From Cymbidium sinense (taxonomy: Eukaryota > Streptophyta > Magnoliopsida > Asparagales > Orchidaceae), in the NCBI GenBank assembly GCA_021442155.1, contig CM038225.1:80922925-80986924 (forward strand): a stretch of 64,000 bases of DNA, read 5' to 3'. The translations under genes were made by a program, and so were the position numbers. Of this stretch, positions 11,297 through 23,620 are shown in pieces (position 1 is the stretch's first letter; every line of letters starts with the position of its first letter). The notes beneath the pieces were generated by a model. That model made no database searches. It saw only the letters and a program-made list of their open reading frames with translations, and was not told where the DNA came from.

Positions 11297-13868
11297 ATTA
11301 TATATATAACAATATAATGAATGTCAACTAGTAATCAATATTATAAGGCATAAATGAAAAGTGGCCTCTATTCCAAGGGATTTTTGTCATGCTGAAGCTT
11401 ATGATCACTTGTATATAAATTGTGAATAACACCTATCTATACACACATACATATGCCATCAAAATTAGATACACATATATAACAAAATATGACTCAACAT
11501 TCATTATACATTCTGTTATATATATTTTTACATAATTATAGTTAGTTTTATCAAAATACTCTAAAATTGAGAAGGTAAACATTAATCCAAGGAAATCCAA
11601 TAATTTTTTATAAAATTATCACTCTGTGGGCTCATTGGTTTGGGTTGTCAATAACCCAAAGGGTTCTACTAGTCGAGACAACATGGCATACATACTTTTT
11701 TACATGTAAGTTTTCAACAAATATTCATAAATAATGTGGCCAGTGTTATTGGTATATATAAAAATATGAGTTGCATGAATATAATTCACAAACTCACACA
11801 CACATTAACACAAGATACACACTTACATACTCATACTAATACATGAAACACTCACTTGCCAAAATCCTCCCACTATAAGTGTCAAATTTCCCTCTTAGTT
11901 ATTTCACTCGTCCTCTCAAAAAACTTTTAGAAACTACCTTGGAAACTCCCCAAACTATCGATTGAAACTTTATTAGTTTGGCGGTAGTGCCGCAGCGCCC
12001 TATTGTAGCACCATGGTGCCCGACTATAGCGCCACATTGTTGGACTTTCTGTCTTTCTGCTTATAAATGAAGGGATTTGGCGACATAGCGCTAAGGCGCT
12101 TTGGTTATTATCTTCATGCAATTTTGAGGTTACTTTGGACTTTTTCTAGTACTGTGGTATTGCTCTTTATAGTGTCATGGTGTTGGGATTATTGTCTTGA
12201 GGCCCAAATCTCTAGTAATTTTAGAATCCTTGGTGTTATATTCTCTATCTCTGCACCCAATTTCTTGAAAAATGGAGCAGCGACACAGCTTTGCATAGCA
12301 CCTAGGTGCTACCATTGAAACCTTTGATTTGCTACTTTTTTTGTCTTAAATGAGAAGTTCTTGCCAAAAATACCAGAAATAATAAAAATAAATCTTAACT
12401 TAACAATTGGTAAACATAAAAATGTATATAAAAACGCATAAAATTCACTAAATTTTTATGCTTATCAAACATGAATGATATGACTAATAATTCTAAAAAA
12501 TATCTGAAAATTTAATACAAATAATAAGGATAATACCCCTAACAAAGAAATGTAGATTTGTCTCTTAATAAATAAAAGCTACTTATCTCAAATCGAGTGG
12601 CAAGAAACTCCAAATTTATTTGGCGTTCAAGCAATATTGTCCAGTGGACTCAGCTTGAAGGTCCTACACAATATAACTAATTAAATGCAAGAACATAAAT
12701 TAGAATATTGAAACTAATTAGTTATTAAAACAGGCATGAAATAACTGATTAAATGTACCTTATTATTATCGATCTAAATTATTTATTGTTATCGTGTTCT
12801 CACCAATTTGATTGGCAAATACTTTATGCCTTGACAAATATAACTTAGTTCTCATAACTAACCTTAAATCAGAACAAAAATAATTCTAATTAACAAAGCA
12901 CGGATCATTAATATCACACTTAATTGTATACCCAAATCCAAAATTAGTTAGAATAATACCTAAATTTGATGCCACTAATGACAATCTATAAGTTTTGGTA
13001 TAAAATCATAATAAAATAAATAAATAAATAATGAAAGATGGATTACTCAATAGCTCTTTGGTACTTGAAGATGACAATCCAATGAACATTTGTAAAGTGA
13101 AGGTGATGACTTTAAGAGGATGTTCTTATTTGATTGAGGAATGAGGAGGCAGGAATGACCCTTAATGATGATAGCTTTCAGTCGAGGAAGTAGTGAAAGG
13201 AGGTAGGCTACTAGCAATTGAAGTGGGTAGGCTAGTGGCTAAAGCTTTAAATGGAGAATGGCGACTCAATGGGAGAAGTGTGGCAGCTGCTATGGGATCA
13301 ATTACATGCTGCTTGGGTGTGTTAATTTGGGTTAATAGACCCAACTCAAATAAATATGAATTGAACTCGATCCATTTATTAAACGAGTCAAATTTTTTGA
13401 CTCGAACCTAACTTGAACACGACCTGAATGATTCATTTGGATATGCATTTCAGATTTGAATCAGAATTGTGCCAAATTTGAGTTTGTAGGTCAAAATCGA
13501 GTCAATCATAAGTTGATTGGTCAAACTTTTAATTGACAGGTAAAAACAGGTAAATTTTGAGTTGATGAGCTAATCTAAATCCAACCCAAATAATTAAACA
13601 GGTTAGAGCTCGAATATGGCACAAAAAATTAATCAGGTCAATTTAAACCAAGATTTTTTTTTGGGTCAAGTTTGTGTTGAATTGTCAAATCAATCAATTA
13701 TTGACATTCTTAGTGATGCCCTAATCATCTTCCTCCTAAATCCCAACTCTAGCCACTCCAGCTCAGCCCAGCCCTGCCCTTAAAAAAAAAAACTCTAGCC
13801 AGCCCAGGGCAGGGGAAATCGCATGATTTTTGCTCTGACCTGATAGACGAAGGAGACACCAAGCGTTT
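11297..13868. other. Non-coding stretch with no supported gene
   Basis: No convincing reading frame. Around 11980-12310 the base composition changes to a mixed block with short words such as gcgcc, agcgctaaggcgc and cacctaggtgc; it may be an old LTR piece. Around 13320-13690 there are many gacccaa and gggtcaa words resembling decayed terminal regions of plant DNA elements, but no clean inverted ends or target duplication were found. Confidence 0.45.
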
Positions 13869-13874
13869 CACGTG
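13869..13874. promoter_or_regulatory. G-box upstream of the plastid-protein exon
   Basis: Palindrome CACGTG, the core recognised by plant bZIP and bHLH factors and frequent in promoters of light-responsive plastid genes. It lies about 610 bases before the recognised coding exon, in a locally GC-richer block (13740-13920) that could hold the promoter or first exon. Function is inferred only. Confidence 0.35.
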
Positions 13875-14471
13875 AGAGAATGAGGCGAAATGCAGGACCG
13901 GCTCGGCTTTTTGCTGGCCAGTTCGATTATTACCTTTCCATAGTTTTTTCTCAAAGCGTCTGCATGTCTACATCCCTCTGTCTGTTCATTTGAATTCTGA
14001 TTTTGTTTCCATTATTTATTTGATTTAACTTCAGGACTATTTAGTTGATGATATCTGAAGAATTACTACCCATTCCTCACGAAACAAAATGGTGACTTGA
14101 TAACCATTATGCCAACTGTCGTCATCATTCTCTTTTTAGCAATTTCTGTTCTACTCGTAGCTTTCCTTTCATGTCATAACTTTCTATTCAAGATTATTTT
14201 CTTCAACAATTTCCCCTACCTTCGCATGTTTAGCTATAAAGCTTTGTCCGAATCATCGTCCCACCCATATTATTGCACTCGTATCAGATGATTCTATTGT
14301 CAAGGCTTTCTTGCATTCTTCATTTTGATTCGATACCCTAATTCTCCCTAAGGGAGATTATTTACGGCATAAAAGAAAATTTAAGGACCTACTAATAACT
14401 AATAACAAATGGACCTAGTTATATAATACCCACCAAATCACACATTACATCTTTTGAGAAAACCTAACAGT

Positions 14472-14487
14472 TCTACAATCTGTGCAG
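14472..14487 (+). other. Probable 3' splice site before the coding exon
   Basis: The reading frame of the gene is open through tctacaatctgtgcag, a good plant acceptor (pyrimidine/T-rich then GCAG). No ATG in this frame exists before 14635, so the coding exon probably starts at 14488 with the ATA codon and translation starts in an upstream exon that I could not identify. Confidence 0.6.
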
Positions 14488-15141
14488 ATAAAGCTCAGGC
14501 ACTTCTCAAAATGTATTCGGGGTTTCAGGCAATCTCCATCGTGCTTGAGATCAAGAAGAGAGAAGAAAATTTTCTATGCTCCAATATCACTATCTTTTGG
14601 ATTGAGGGGTTCTAAGAATAAGGTCAGATGGCCAATGATTGTCGCTAGAAATGATGATAAGAATGTTGCCGCTGAATCAAGCAGTTCAGAATCAGTTACC
14701 TCTGAAAACACAACTACAAATGACCAGTTTTTACCACCATCTGATCAACCTCAGGTTAAACGCATGGACGAAACTCGACCTCAAACGCCAAAACCAATGC
14801 TGAAGAGAGCGCCTCTGACAGCAAGAGAGAAGCTAAGAGCAGCAAGGGTTCTCTCAAAATATACTGAATCAAAGCCCATAAAACCGGCAATGGGAAGCAA
14901 AATTCTGGACGCATTAAGAGAGACGGACAAAGGCAAGAAGCGGTCTCGCCTTCCTGAAGCACCCGCAACCTTGTTTGATGACAGCAATCGTGGATCAGAG
15001 GAGGAAGGCTGGAGATTTAAGCTGCCTGGGGGTAATGATCTCTTTGTCGTTGCCTTCTCCTTTGTTTTCATCAGCACTGTAATGTTTGCAACGACCTATT
15101 TTGTCTGGAAAGTCGGCGCAATACATTTTAATGAATTCTAA
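14488..15141 (+). CDS. Likely plastid-targeted single-pass membrane protein, last exon
   Basis: The open frame of about 218 codons ends with TAA at 15139-15141. The first 50 or so residues are rich in Ser, Arg and Lys with few acidic residues, as in a chloroplast transit peptide, and run to MIVARND. A Ser/Thr/Asn-rich linker follows. Then comes a compact basic block starting LTAREKLRAARVLSKY (about residues 112-127), GSKILDALRETDKGKKR and LPEAPATLFDDS. The C-terminus is a membrane helix (about residues 187-208) followed by a short tail ending GAIHFNEF. I recall similar unnamed proteins in other flowering plants but cannot give a gene name or function. There are no stops or frameshifts, unlike every other reading frame of this length here, so it is probably a living gene. 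If the upstream exon is not coding, ATG 14635 would be the start and the transit peptide would be lost. Confidence 0.75.
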   Translation: MKLRHFSKCIRGFRQSPSCLRSRREKKIFYAPISLSFGLRGSKNKVRWPMIVARNDDKNVAAESSSSESVTSENTTTNDQFLPPSDQPQVKRMDETRPQTPKPMLKRAPLTAREKLRAARVLSKYTESKPIKPAMGSKILDALRETDKGKKRSRLPEAPATLFDDSNRGSEEEGWRFKLPGGNDLFVVAFSFVFISTVMFATTYFVWKVGAIHFNEF

Positions 15142-18100
15142 GTTGGAAAAGGAATGAGAGGCTACCATACATCTCCGTGAATGTAATATTCATTGTGCTG
15201 ACTTTTTAATTGTAGAACTGCCAGTGAGTTGTAGATTAGTAGCTTTTTTTACTTATTGTTATTAATATATATATTTTTAATATATGAATGTTATTTTATC
15301 TGCCCCTTTTCTTTTTCTTCATCTGAAAATGTATGAAATTTGTTCTTTGTTGGCTTGGAGGAAAACTCCGGCGAGCATCCTACAGAGATGGGTTGTTTGC
15401 CACTTATGTACTTCACAGGAGTATGCTTTTATGTTCTAACTGTTTTTACCGATCTTATTAGGGAGGATGCGTCGTCACCTAAATGTTCAAGGAAAGATAA
15501 ATTGAAAATAATATATTTGTATGGGATGTTCAAATTAATTAGTCAGATAAATTGGTTAATTTTATTTGGACGATGACATTACAAGAATTGACTATGATTG
15601 CTTTGAAGATGTATTAATTTTTAATGTAAATTATCAATTTATTAAGTATATTTTAGTTTGTCCACTTTTTATTGGAGTTAATCTTCATTGATAAAATGTT
15701 GATATATCATTTTTGTCAGAAGAGATAATTGAGTCATTTATATGATTATTTAAAATATTTTATTAAGTAATGGATGAGAAGCATTCTTTAATAATATTCA
15801 TTAATCAAGATCATGCGATGGTGAGAACTATCAAAATTGCTTTGCCTCTTACTCATCATAGATGATGTTAATGATATATCTCAAAGAAAATTTCTTCAAA
15901 AGTACACTGTTTTAATATTATTAAGATGGTGTAGAGTTTATTTTATATATGTGTGAGTAAATATGATTTAGAAAAAGAATTTGAGCAAGCATGAAGTTGT
16001 AACATCTTGATTATGATGTACATCTGGTGCAATTAGATATTACAACCAATAAGGAGACATCAAGGTCAACAAGCTGTGAACAAATCGAAGATGGCATATA
16101 GATCAAATTCAAAAAAAAAAAGAAAAAAACAAAAAAAAACTTTCTTTCTAAATTACTTTCTTTACAAAAATAATAATAATATACATATTTCTTGTGTTCA
16201 AAATTACCATTAAAACACATGATTATCTTATGGTTAAACAAAATGTAGCGTACACAAATTCTGTCCTAAAAATATTTATTTTTAACTAGTTTTTGTGCTC
16301 AGCCCAATTCACCAGATCGAAGCCAACTATAGCTTCTATGTATTTATATGTATTCCACAGTCAAAGCTATTTTCTTGAAGTAGTATATCTATGATCACTT
16401 CAAGTGTTTAATCATTACGATTAGATTTGAATGCACCAACAATATCATTAACAAGTAGTTTGATTTGCAAAACAAATAATGGGGAAAACATGTAAGATAC
16501 TTTATTGGTCTTAACTACACTTGAATATGATATATTGAAGGAGTAAGGTCATATTGAAGGAGGTCCTTATTATGTTAGGTATTATTGTCTTGAAGGAAGT
16601 GAATTATAAAATAATCATTTTTTTTTTCATTTTCAAAATTTCTTCTAATAATATCTAGTGTTGATTATTAATAATTGGGAGTAGGATCAGTTTAGCTCTT
16701 ATAATACTTTCTTTGATCACATGTTCTATAAACATTGTGCTTTCTTTTCATAGCCAAAATTAGCATAACTCTAAAAAGAAAAATAAAAAAGATTAATTAG
16801 TAAATGTTATTATTCAAAAATGTATAACAATAATTCAGATAAAGTGACATTGTGGATACTCACCCAATGCAAGCGTGATAAGTACATATAAGGAATGTAT
16901 AATCCAGGGCAAATCCAATTTTCTCTGCCATTAAATATGCAAAAGTATCTATATGTGCATTATACAAGTATTGATTAGCGAGTAATTCATTAATCTAGCT
17001 CTTTCTAATCAAAATATTATCAATAAAAAGAATATTTTCACTCTTACAGGTTGAGAAATATAGAAGAAAATCTAAGAATAAAATCAAGGGTAAGTATAAT
17101 TAACTTTAAACTATTAACTAAAACTTTACTTATCACTGAATCACTCACAATAATTATTAATAAATGTAAGCATATGCTTAGATATTATATTTCTAGGCAG
17201 AGAACTGTACAACTTTTTCAGCTCGATTGCCTATAAGTAAAATATCACTAAATTTTTTGCACTAAGTATTTTGATGTAATAATAAACACTAAACAAAATA
17301 ATGAAAAGATACATTCTCCTCCTATTGCTTAACTATAATTACTTAAGTCTAGAGTAGATCATATGATAAGGAGACTCTTAATTCTTCCTTCTTCAACTGC
17401 AAGAATATATAAGAAAATTATCTTATTAAATCAAAAAATTTTAAATGACCCTGAATTGCAATTAAGATGGAAAGATAGTATCTTTTATTTGCCAACTTTC
17501 ATTGGTGTAACTTTCTTATTTGGCTGTGTTATGCTCCTTTCCTTCCTCCCCTTGTGTATGGGGTTGATACTACTTTTTTTTTTCCTAATCGGCCTCTTCT
17601 TGACTACACAAACAATGCAACCCAACAAAAGTTGAGTAACAGGATCATGCTCTTATGTTTGGCTAATCCCATGAATCTTCTACTCATCCTTTATTGGAGT
17701 AGGTTGGAGAGATATGCATACATCTAAGTCCATTGTTGATTGGATTTCTCCTTGGCTTTGCATGGCTTTAGAAGTTAGGGTACTAATGCCCTCATTCACA
17801 CTTTATGTATTGGTTAGACTTCTATGTTCACCAACACTTTTTTTCAACTATTTTCATCTTGAATTTAACCCCACTCCTACTTATGAGTGCATCCTCAAAC
17901 TCTATGAATCTTTAGTCTAAGCTTTTAATTAAATTAAAATTATTTACATTGCTAGGATTAATCAATGGAGTAGTTGAAGTTGGTAGGCTAAATACAAAAC
18001 TTGAAGGTATACTAGTAATTGAAGCGGGGCAATTAGGATAGGATGGGGGAGAATATCAAGGTGATACATAAGGAGACTCAAGAGGAGCTTAACTCTTAGG

Positions 18101-18150
18101 ACTTTGATTTGTCTGAAGAGAAATGTCAAAAAGTTGTGGAAAATAATATG
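15142..18150. other. 3' UTR then AT-rich intergenic DNA
   Basis: The first 150 or so bases are likely the 3' UTR of the preceding gene (T-rich, with ttaatatatatattttt near 15255-15290). The rest has no domain-bearing frame. The open frame at 17363-17635 is hydrophobic and begins in AT-rich DNA; I do not support it as a gene. Confidence 0.5.
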
Positions 18151-18165
18151 GCTAGTATATAAGAT

Positions 18166-18480
18166 GTATACTCATACTTTAAATAGTACACACATTGAGT
18201 ATTACCTTAAAGGCTTATATCTGCATAGTTAATATGATTGTAATTCATTTTTTAGATTATTATAAACAATTTGAACTTTCTTTTAATGATTCAACAAGAT
18301 TTTTGACGAGTACACATGGTGTGCACTCATACCTTAAATGGTACACTCATTATGTATCACCTCAATGACGTGCATCTAAATAGTTAATATGACTACGATT
18401 AATTTTTACATTATTTTGATTAGTTTTAAATTTCTCTTAGTGCTTCAATATTTTTGTGAGTACACATGGTGTGCACTCAT
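18166..18480 (+). repeat. About 150-bp tandem repeat, target of the Ogre insertion
   Basis: The marker gt(a/g)(t/c)actcat recurs at 18166, 18321 and 18471, giving units of 155 and 150 bases that also share tagttaatatgatt/actac and gagtacacatggtgtgcactcat. The giant element inserted within the third marker. After the element, 44073 onwards (ctcattctttaaaat) appears to continue a unit. Confidence 0.75.
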
Positions 18481-18945
18481 TGTTGACCTCACTTTTAGAG
18501 TGAGGGTTCAATCTTCCAATCATAGATCCAGGAATCTTATAGACACTAAGAGCTCTTTAGTCATAAGATACTTCTAGTGGCTAAGTGAATACTTAACCCA
18601 AACCTAGAGACTTAGGAGGATTAGCCTTAGGTTCAGATAATGCCATAGGGTCTAAGGTAAACCTACCGATCCCATGGCCTAACCCATGACCCATGGCCCT
18701 ACGTCAAGTCCAAAGCCAACTTCAAATTAATGCAAAACCAAACCTTAAATACAACTAATTCCAATTAAATCCAATTTCACATTGAAATCCCAGACCAAAT
18801 GATTGAAACCTATGATCAAACCCATCTTAAGCTTGTGAGTCAATCCTATGGACTTAGCCAAAATCCTTTCAATCCAAACCTAACTCTGTTGATTTTCTCA
18901 AAGGTAAATCAATCCTTCAATCATCATTCCAAACTCTACTAAAAT

Positions 18946-19495
18946 CTACCATCAAAACCAATCCAATCAAAATCCATTCAATTAGCCTAACCAAACTCAT
19001 TTGACCCAAAATATCAAAATGAGCTAAAATTCAATTAAACCCAAATCAATTGCAATCAAAGTTACCAATCAGTTCCAAATTAATCATCAAACTCAACTCA
19101 ACTCAAATCAAATCAAGCTTAATCTAACTCAATTGGCCTAATTGGTCCACTTGACCCAAAGTGACCAACTCGAACCAAATTTCAATTTAACTCAAATTAG
19201 TTTAGATCAACCCCTCAAATCTACCATCAAAACCAATCCAATCAAAATCCATTCAATTAGCCTAACCTAACTCATTTGACCCAAAATATCAAAATGAGCT
19301 AAAATTCAATTAAACCCAAATCAATTGCAATCAAAGTTACCAATCAGTTCCAAATTAATCATCAAGCTCAACTCAACTCAAATCAAATCAAGCTTAATCC
19401 AACTCAATTGGCCTAATTGGTCCACTTGACCCAAAGTGACCAACTCGAACCAAATTTCAATTTAACTCAAATTAGTTTAGATCAACCCCTCAAAT
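18946..19495 (+). repeat. Recent 275-bp tandem duplication inside the 5' LTR
   Basis: Units 18946-19220 and 19221-19495 both start ctaccatcaaaaccaatcc and both end gatcaacccctcaaat. I count about three differences. The 3' LTR has one copy (from about 37536). Confidence 0.9.
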
Positions 19496-20830
19496 CCCAT
19501 CCATGATGATTGTTGATTATCTTAGATAGCTTAATTGCCATCAATTCAATCCACTCAAGCCAATTAACCCATTTAGGTCTACTTGATCTAAAGTGACCTG
19601 AAGGACCCAATTGATCCAATCTTCAATCTAATTCATTGAACCAACCCATCCATAGTCTCTTATAATGATTGTTAATCATCCTTGATTGATCAATTGCAAT
19701 CAATGGGGTCAAACCAAATCAACTTGGTCACTTGATCAGGTTGACTTAATTAACCTATATGAGCCAAATGAACCAAATCTCATCCTATTCCAAATCAATT
19801 ATCTCATCCAAAGCCTCTTACAATGATTGTTAATCATCCTTGATTGATAAATTACAATCAATGGGGTCAAACCAAGTCAACTTGGTCACTTGATCAGGTT
19901 GACTTAACTAACCTATATGAGACAAATGAACCAAATCTCATCCCATTACAAATCAATTGGAACCAATTATTTATGCCAACCTAAAATCAATCCTTGAATA
20001 TGACTTGGCCATCAACTGATTTAAACCAAACCCAATTGGCCCTTTGACCCAAGTTAACCCAATTTGACCTAAAGGTCCACATAGGGACAAATCAAAATCT
20101 AATCCAAATGACTCAAATTCATTTCGAATTAATTATTAAATATGATCAAAGCCTTGATTGAATCCAATTTGATCAATTGAACCCAATTGACCCATTTAGC
20201 CCAAATTGACCTAAATGGCCAAATTAGCCCAAATCATTTCTAAATCCAAATTGCTTGAAATCAAAGCCTACAATCATCTTGAAATGATCAATCAAATCTA
20301 AATCAATACCTAACCGAAGCCAATTTGGCCAATTTGACCAAATTGGTCAACTTAGCCAATTTGACTCATATGAACCTATATGGGTCAAATCTGAATCCAA
20401 GCCAAATTAAACCAAACAAATTAAAACAAAATATTCTAAATACTCATTTGAACATGTCTTAACCTTTAGTTTGACCTAATTTGACCAAATTGGTCAACCT
20501 AATCTAACCTAACCTAATTTGACCTATATGGGTCAAATTGAGCCAAACCCATTCAAACCAAGCCCAAATCCATTATAACTTGGCATGAACCATCCTTGGA
20601 TCAGCCTAAATTCAACCCAACCCAAATTGAACCCGAATTGACCCATTACCCAATGGATAAAGCCTCCCACATGAGAAAAAATCAATTTCTCGGTGGTCAA
20701 CAACCCTCTTTTGCACTTGACAGCCACCCAAAGCTTAAAATAGACCCTTGACCACTGGTTGACCTGACCCAAAGCTGGTTGGGTCAGCCATGGGTCAAGG
20801 GAGGTGAGCTAACCCACCTCCCTTCATTGG
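19400..20830. promoter_or_regulatory. W-box-dense part of the LTR
   Basis: TTGACC or TTGACT, on either strand, occurs about twenty times here, for example in aatttgaccaaattggtcaac near 20330 and 20485 and ggttgacctgacccaaag near 20757. This is the core bound by WRKY transcription factors. The block lies upstream of the GC-richer segment that could be the transcribed region, so it may act as an enhancer in U3. Function is inferred; the same density could arise from slippage of a short word. Confidence 0.4.
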
Positions 20831-22959
20831 TTAACTAAGGGAAAAAAGGGACTTGCCATGGCAGCCTCCTCAATGACTCACCCACTCAAACCGAGCCATC
20901 TCAGCACCTCCCTGCAACCTATGGCCGCCTTCGACAGCCGAACGATTGCAAATTTTAGATGGAATCACAACCGTTCAATCTTAGGGAGGGAGGGAGTATC
21001 CTCCCCTCAATTCGATTCAAACCAGAAGACCAACCATCCTCAGGGCTAGAGTACTCAGAGATGAACTCCCCCAAGAATTTCTCGATCTCCCAAGGCTTCC
21101 CCATCATTGGAGATGATGAAACCTAGAGTTCCCGAGGCCTAGCTCCATCCAACTCCACAAAATCTCACCCAATCTCAAATTAACTTCACTCACACATTCA
21201 TCAAGCTCTGACGAGGTGAAACGAATCTTCCCCCGAGCAATTCGAGCACCAGAAGCCCCTCCTAGACCAACTCTGATGAGGATTCTGATCCACAGAGCTG
21301 CCTACAAGAAGACAAGGCACCATCTTCTGAGCAGAGCTTTGCCTCTTCAAGGCGAAGCTACCTCGGTCAGTTAGCCACCACTCTTGAGCTCCGACGAGAT
21401 AAATTCTGGCAAACTGACAATTTTCTCATTTTTATTGGGCCTCTGTGAAGAAAAGTTTGATGTCATGCAAAATTCACCATTAGATCCTTTTAGATCACCT
21501 CACTGAAGCTTTTATAGTCGATCCCATCTCCACGAGCTCTGGCAAGCTCGGATCGAGTGGAGGAAGTTACAAGACCTGCCTCCATTTGGAGATGACCATG
21601 ATCTGATGAGATTAGATCCATTTAGATCAGGGATGAAAGCACATCCACGATCAAATAATGCTAGCACACGCCGATGATTTAAGAGGCCAATCTTACAGTG
21701 CCACATGGAAAGTGCTGCCACGTCAGTGGTCCACGTGACACCGACGGGATTATGGGTTAATTAGGTTTAACAATTCATTTTTAATGGCTTAAACTTCAAA
21801 AATTCATAACTAATTATAGAAAAAAAATCCAAAAATATAAATAAATACTCATTGAAAAGGTAAACCATATAAGATGTTATTAAAAATATTTCCATTTGAT
21901 TTTGAATAGTGATTAAGGCTTAATTAAGTTTTGAATATTTTAGATTAATTAAGTCCTAATTACTTGGGCAATTAATTCTAAGCTTAGTGTATTGATTTAA
22001 TGGGATGACCTGTGCCTCCCATGATTTTCTTGGAATTTATTGCCTAGGTAATTAGGATAATTTAAAATCTAAAGATTAATTACCCTTTTAATCAATTCAA
22101 TGATTAATTAAGGCTCCAAATAGTAAAATTAATTAATTTAACTCTACTAATCAATAATTAATAGTGAGATGATGAGGGAGACTATTTGGGACCCCTTTCC
22201 TAATTACTTTTCCAAGTTCATTTCATTAAAGAGAGAGTTAATTAAGGCATAAATTGATTAATAGGTTAATTAATTCATTAATGGAAAAAATTAAATCAAA
22301 TTAAAATGTTAATCACTTCAGATAATTAACAATCAAACTAAGGTTCATTTTTATGTGTTTAATAACATAAAGACCTTTAAGAAAATTATGATTAACCCAT
22401 AAGTGTGAGAAATTCATAAAAGTACTCAATTAGGTTCTTTAACTTAATTAATCGTTAATCATGAGCCAATTGTATTAGGTCCTTTAGGAGCATTGCAATT
22501 TTATTTTCTCACATGTTCATATCATTTGTGGCTTATGATTAAATATTTAATTAAATTAAAGAAGCATAGAAAAGGGTAATTAAGTGATTTGATTCATGAT
22601 CCAACTTAATTAATTCATAAAATTTACCTAATCATCTTTCCCTTAAACAAGTTAAGATTACCAATATGGGAATAGGATTAAAATAATAAATAATTTCCTT
22701 TCCTCAAGTTTAATTAAAATCTAAAATCAAAATTTGATAAGAAGCTTTGGTTTTCCTTAAGTGATTTTATTTAATATGATTATCCTTAGGAATTAATGTA
22801 GTTGAATGAATCATATGTTTATATTTGACTATTCCTTTTCAATTACTTTAAATGTTGTATGTTATATGATCTCATGCATTCATATTTTTTTAAATTTAAA
22901 TAAATAAAATGAAATTTATTTATGTAAGCTTGCATGTGTTGATTTGAATTTAATTATAT

Positions 22960-23620
22960 GTGTAGCTGTTATCACTAATAAATTCAAATTAATTTTTCAA
23001 AGTTTATAAATTGATAATAATGTTTGGAATAATAATACAGTTGAATACATATAGGACTTGTATGTGCTTACAACTTAGTCATATGAATGTGAAGCTCTCT
23101 TTCTTAGATTCATATATAGATTTACATCGATTTGAATGATAATGGGTATATAGTCTAGACATCTCGGGAATATAAGGCTTTAAGTAGCACAAGGAGGTTA
23201 TTTGATTATCTCACTTTCATGATTAATAAAGACATGTGTGCTCATTTAATTTCATTCATATGTATTTTGGTATTATAATTTGGATAGAGCTTTAATTCAC
23301 ATGTATAAATAATTCAATCAAACAAAATACAATCTTTTGCATAATTTTTATTCTTTTTTATTATGTATACATGTGTATGTATTTAAGGTAACAAGTATAT
23401 AGTCTGGACATCCCGAGGATACGAGGCTTTAAGTAGCCCCAAGGAGGTCATTTGATTATCTCACTCCCCTGGTTAACAAAGGAACATACTTATTTAAATT
23501 TCATTCCTATGTATTTGTGTATTAGATTTGGATAGAGCTTTAATTTGCATGTATAAATAATTCAATCAAATAAAATATAACTTCCAAATATATGCATTTA
23601 TTCATCATTCAAGTGTGCCT
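22960..23620 (+). repeat. About 250-bp internal LTR repeats, two copies
   Basis: The text tatatagtctggacatc(t/c)c...gaggctttaagtagcccaaggaggt(t/c)atttgattatctcac recurs at about 23145 and 23397, with the following 100 or so bases also shared (gatagagctttaatt, ataaataattcaatcaaa). The 3' LTR has three copies at about 41430, 41680 and 41945. Confidence 0.8.

Noticed and set aside
13318..13700. DNA transposon end with gacccaa/gggtcaa words
   Set aside because: Words are suggestive, but no terminal inverted repeats or target duplication could be paired.
14482..14487. Start of the plastid-protein frame at 14482
   Set aside because: The codon is GTG, not ATG, and the position fits a splice acceptor ending at 14487.
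14756..15077. 70- and 98-codon minus-strand frames
   Set aside because: They are shadows of the plus-strand plastid-protein exon.
15995..16047. Small inverted repeat gttgtaacatc / gatattacaac
   Set aside because: Eleven bases with a mismatch and no target duplication; expected by chance in AT-rich DNA.
17363..17635. 90-codon hydrophobic frame
   Set aside because: Phe/Leu-rich translation of T-rich DNA, no recognisable family, no supporting signals.
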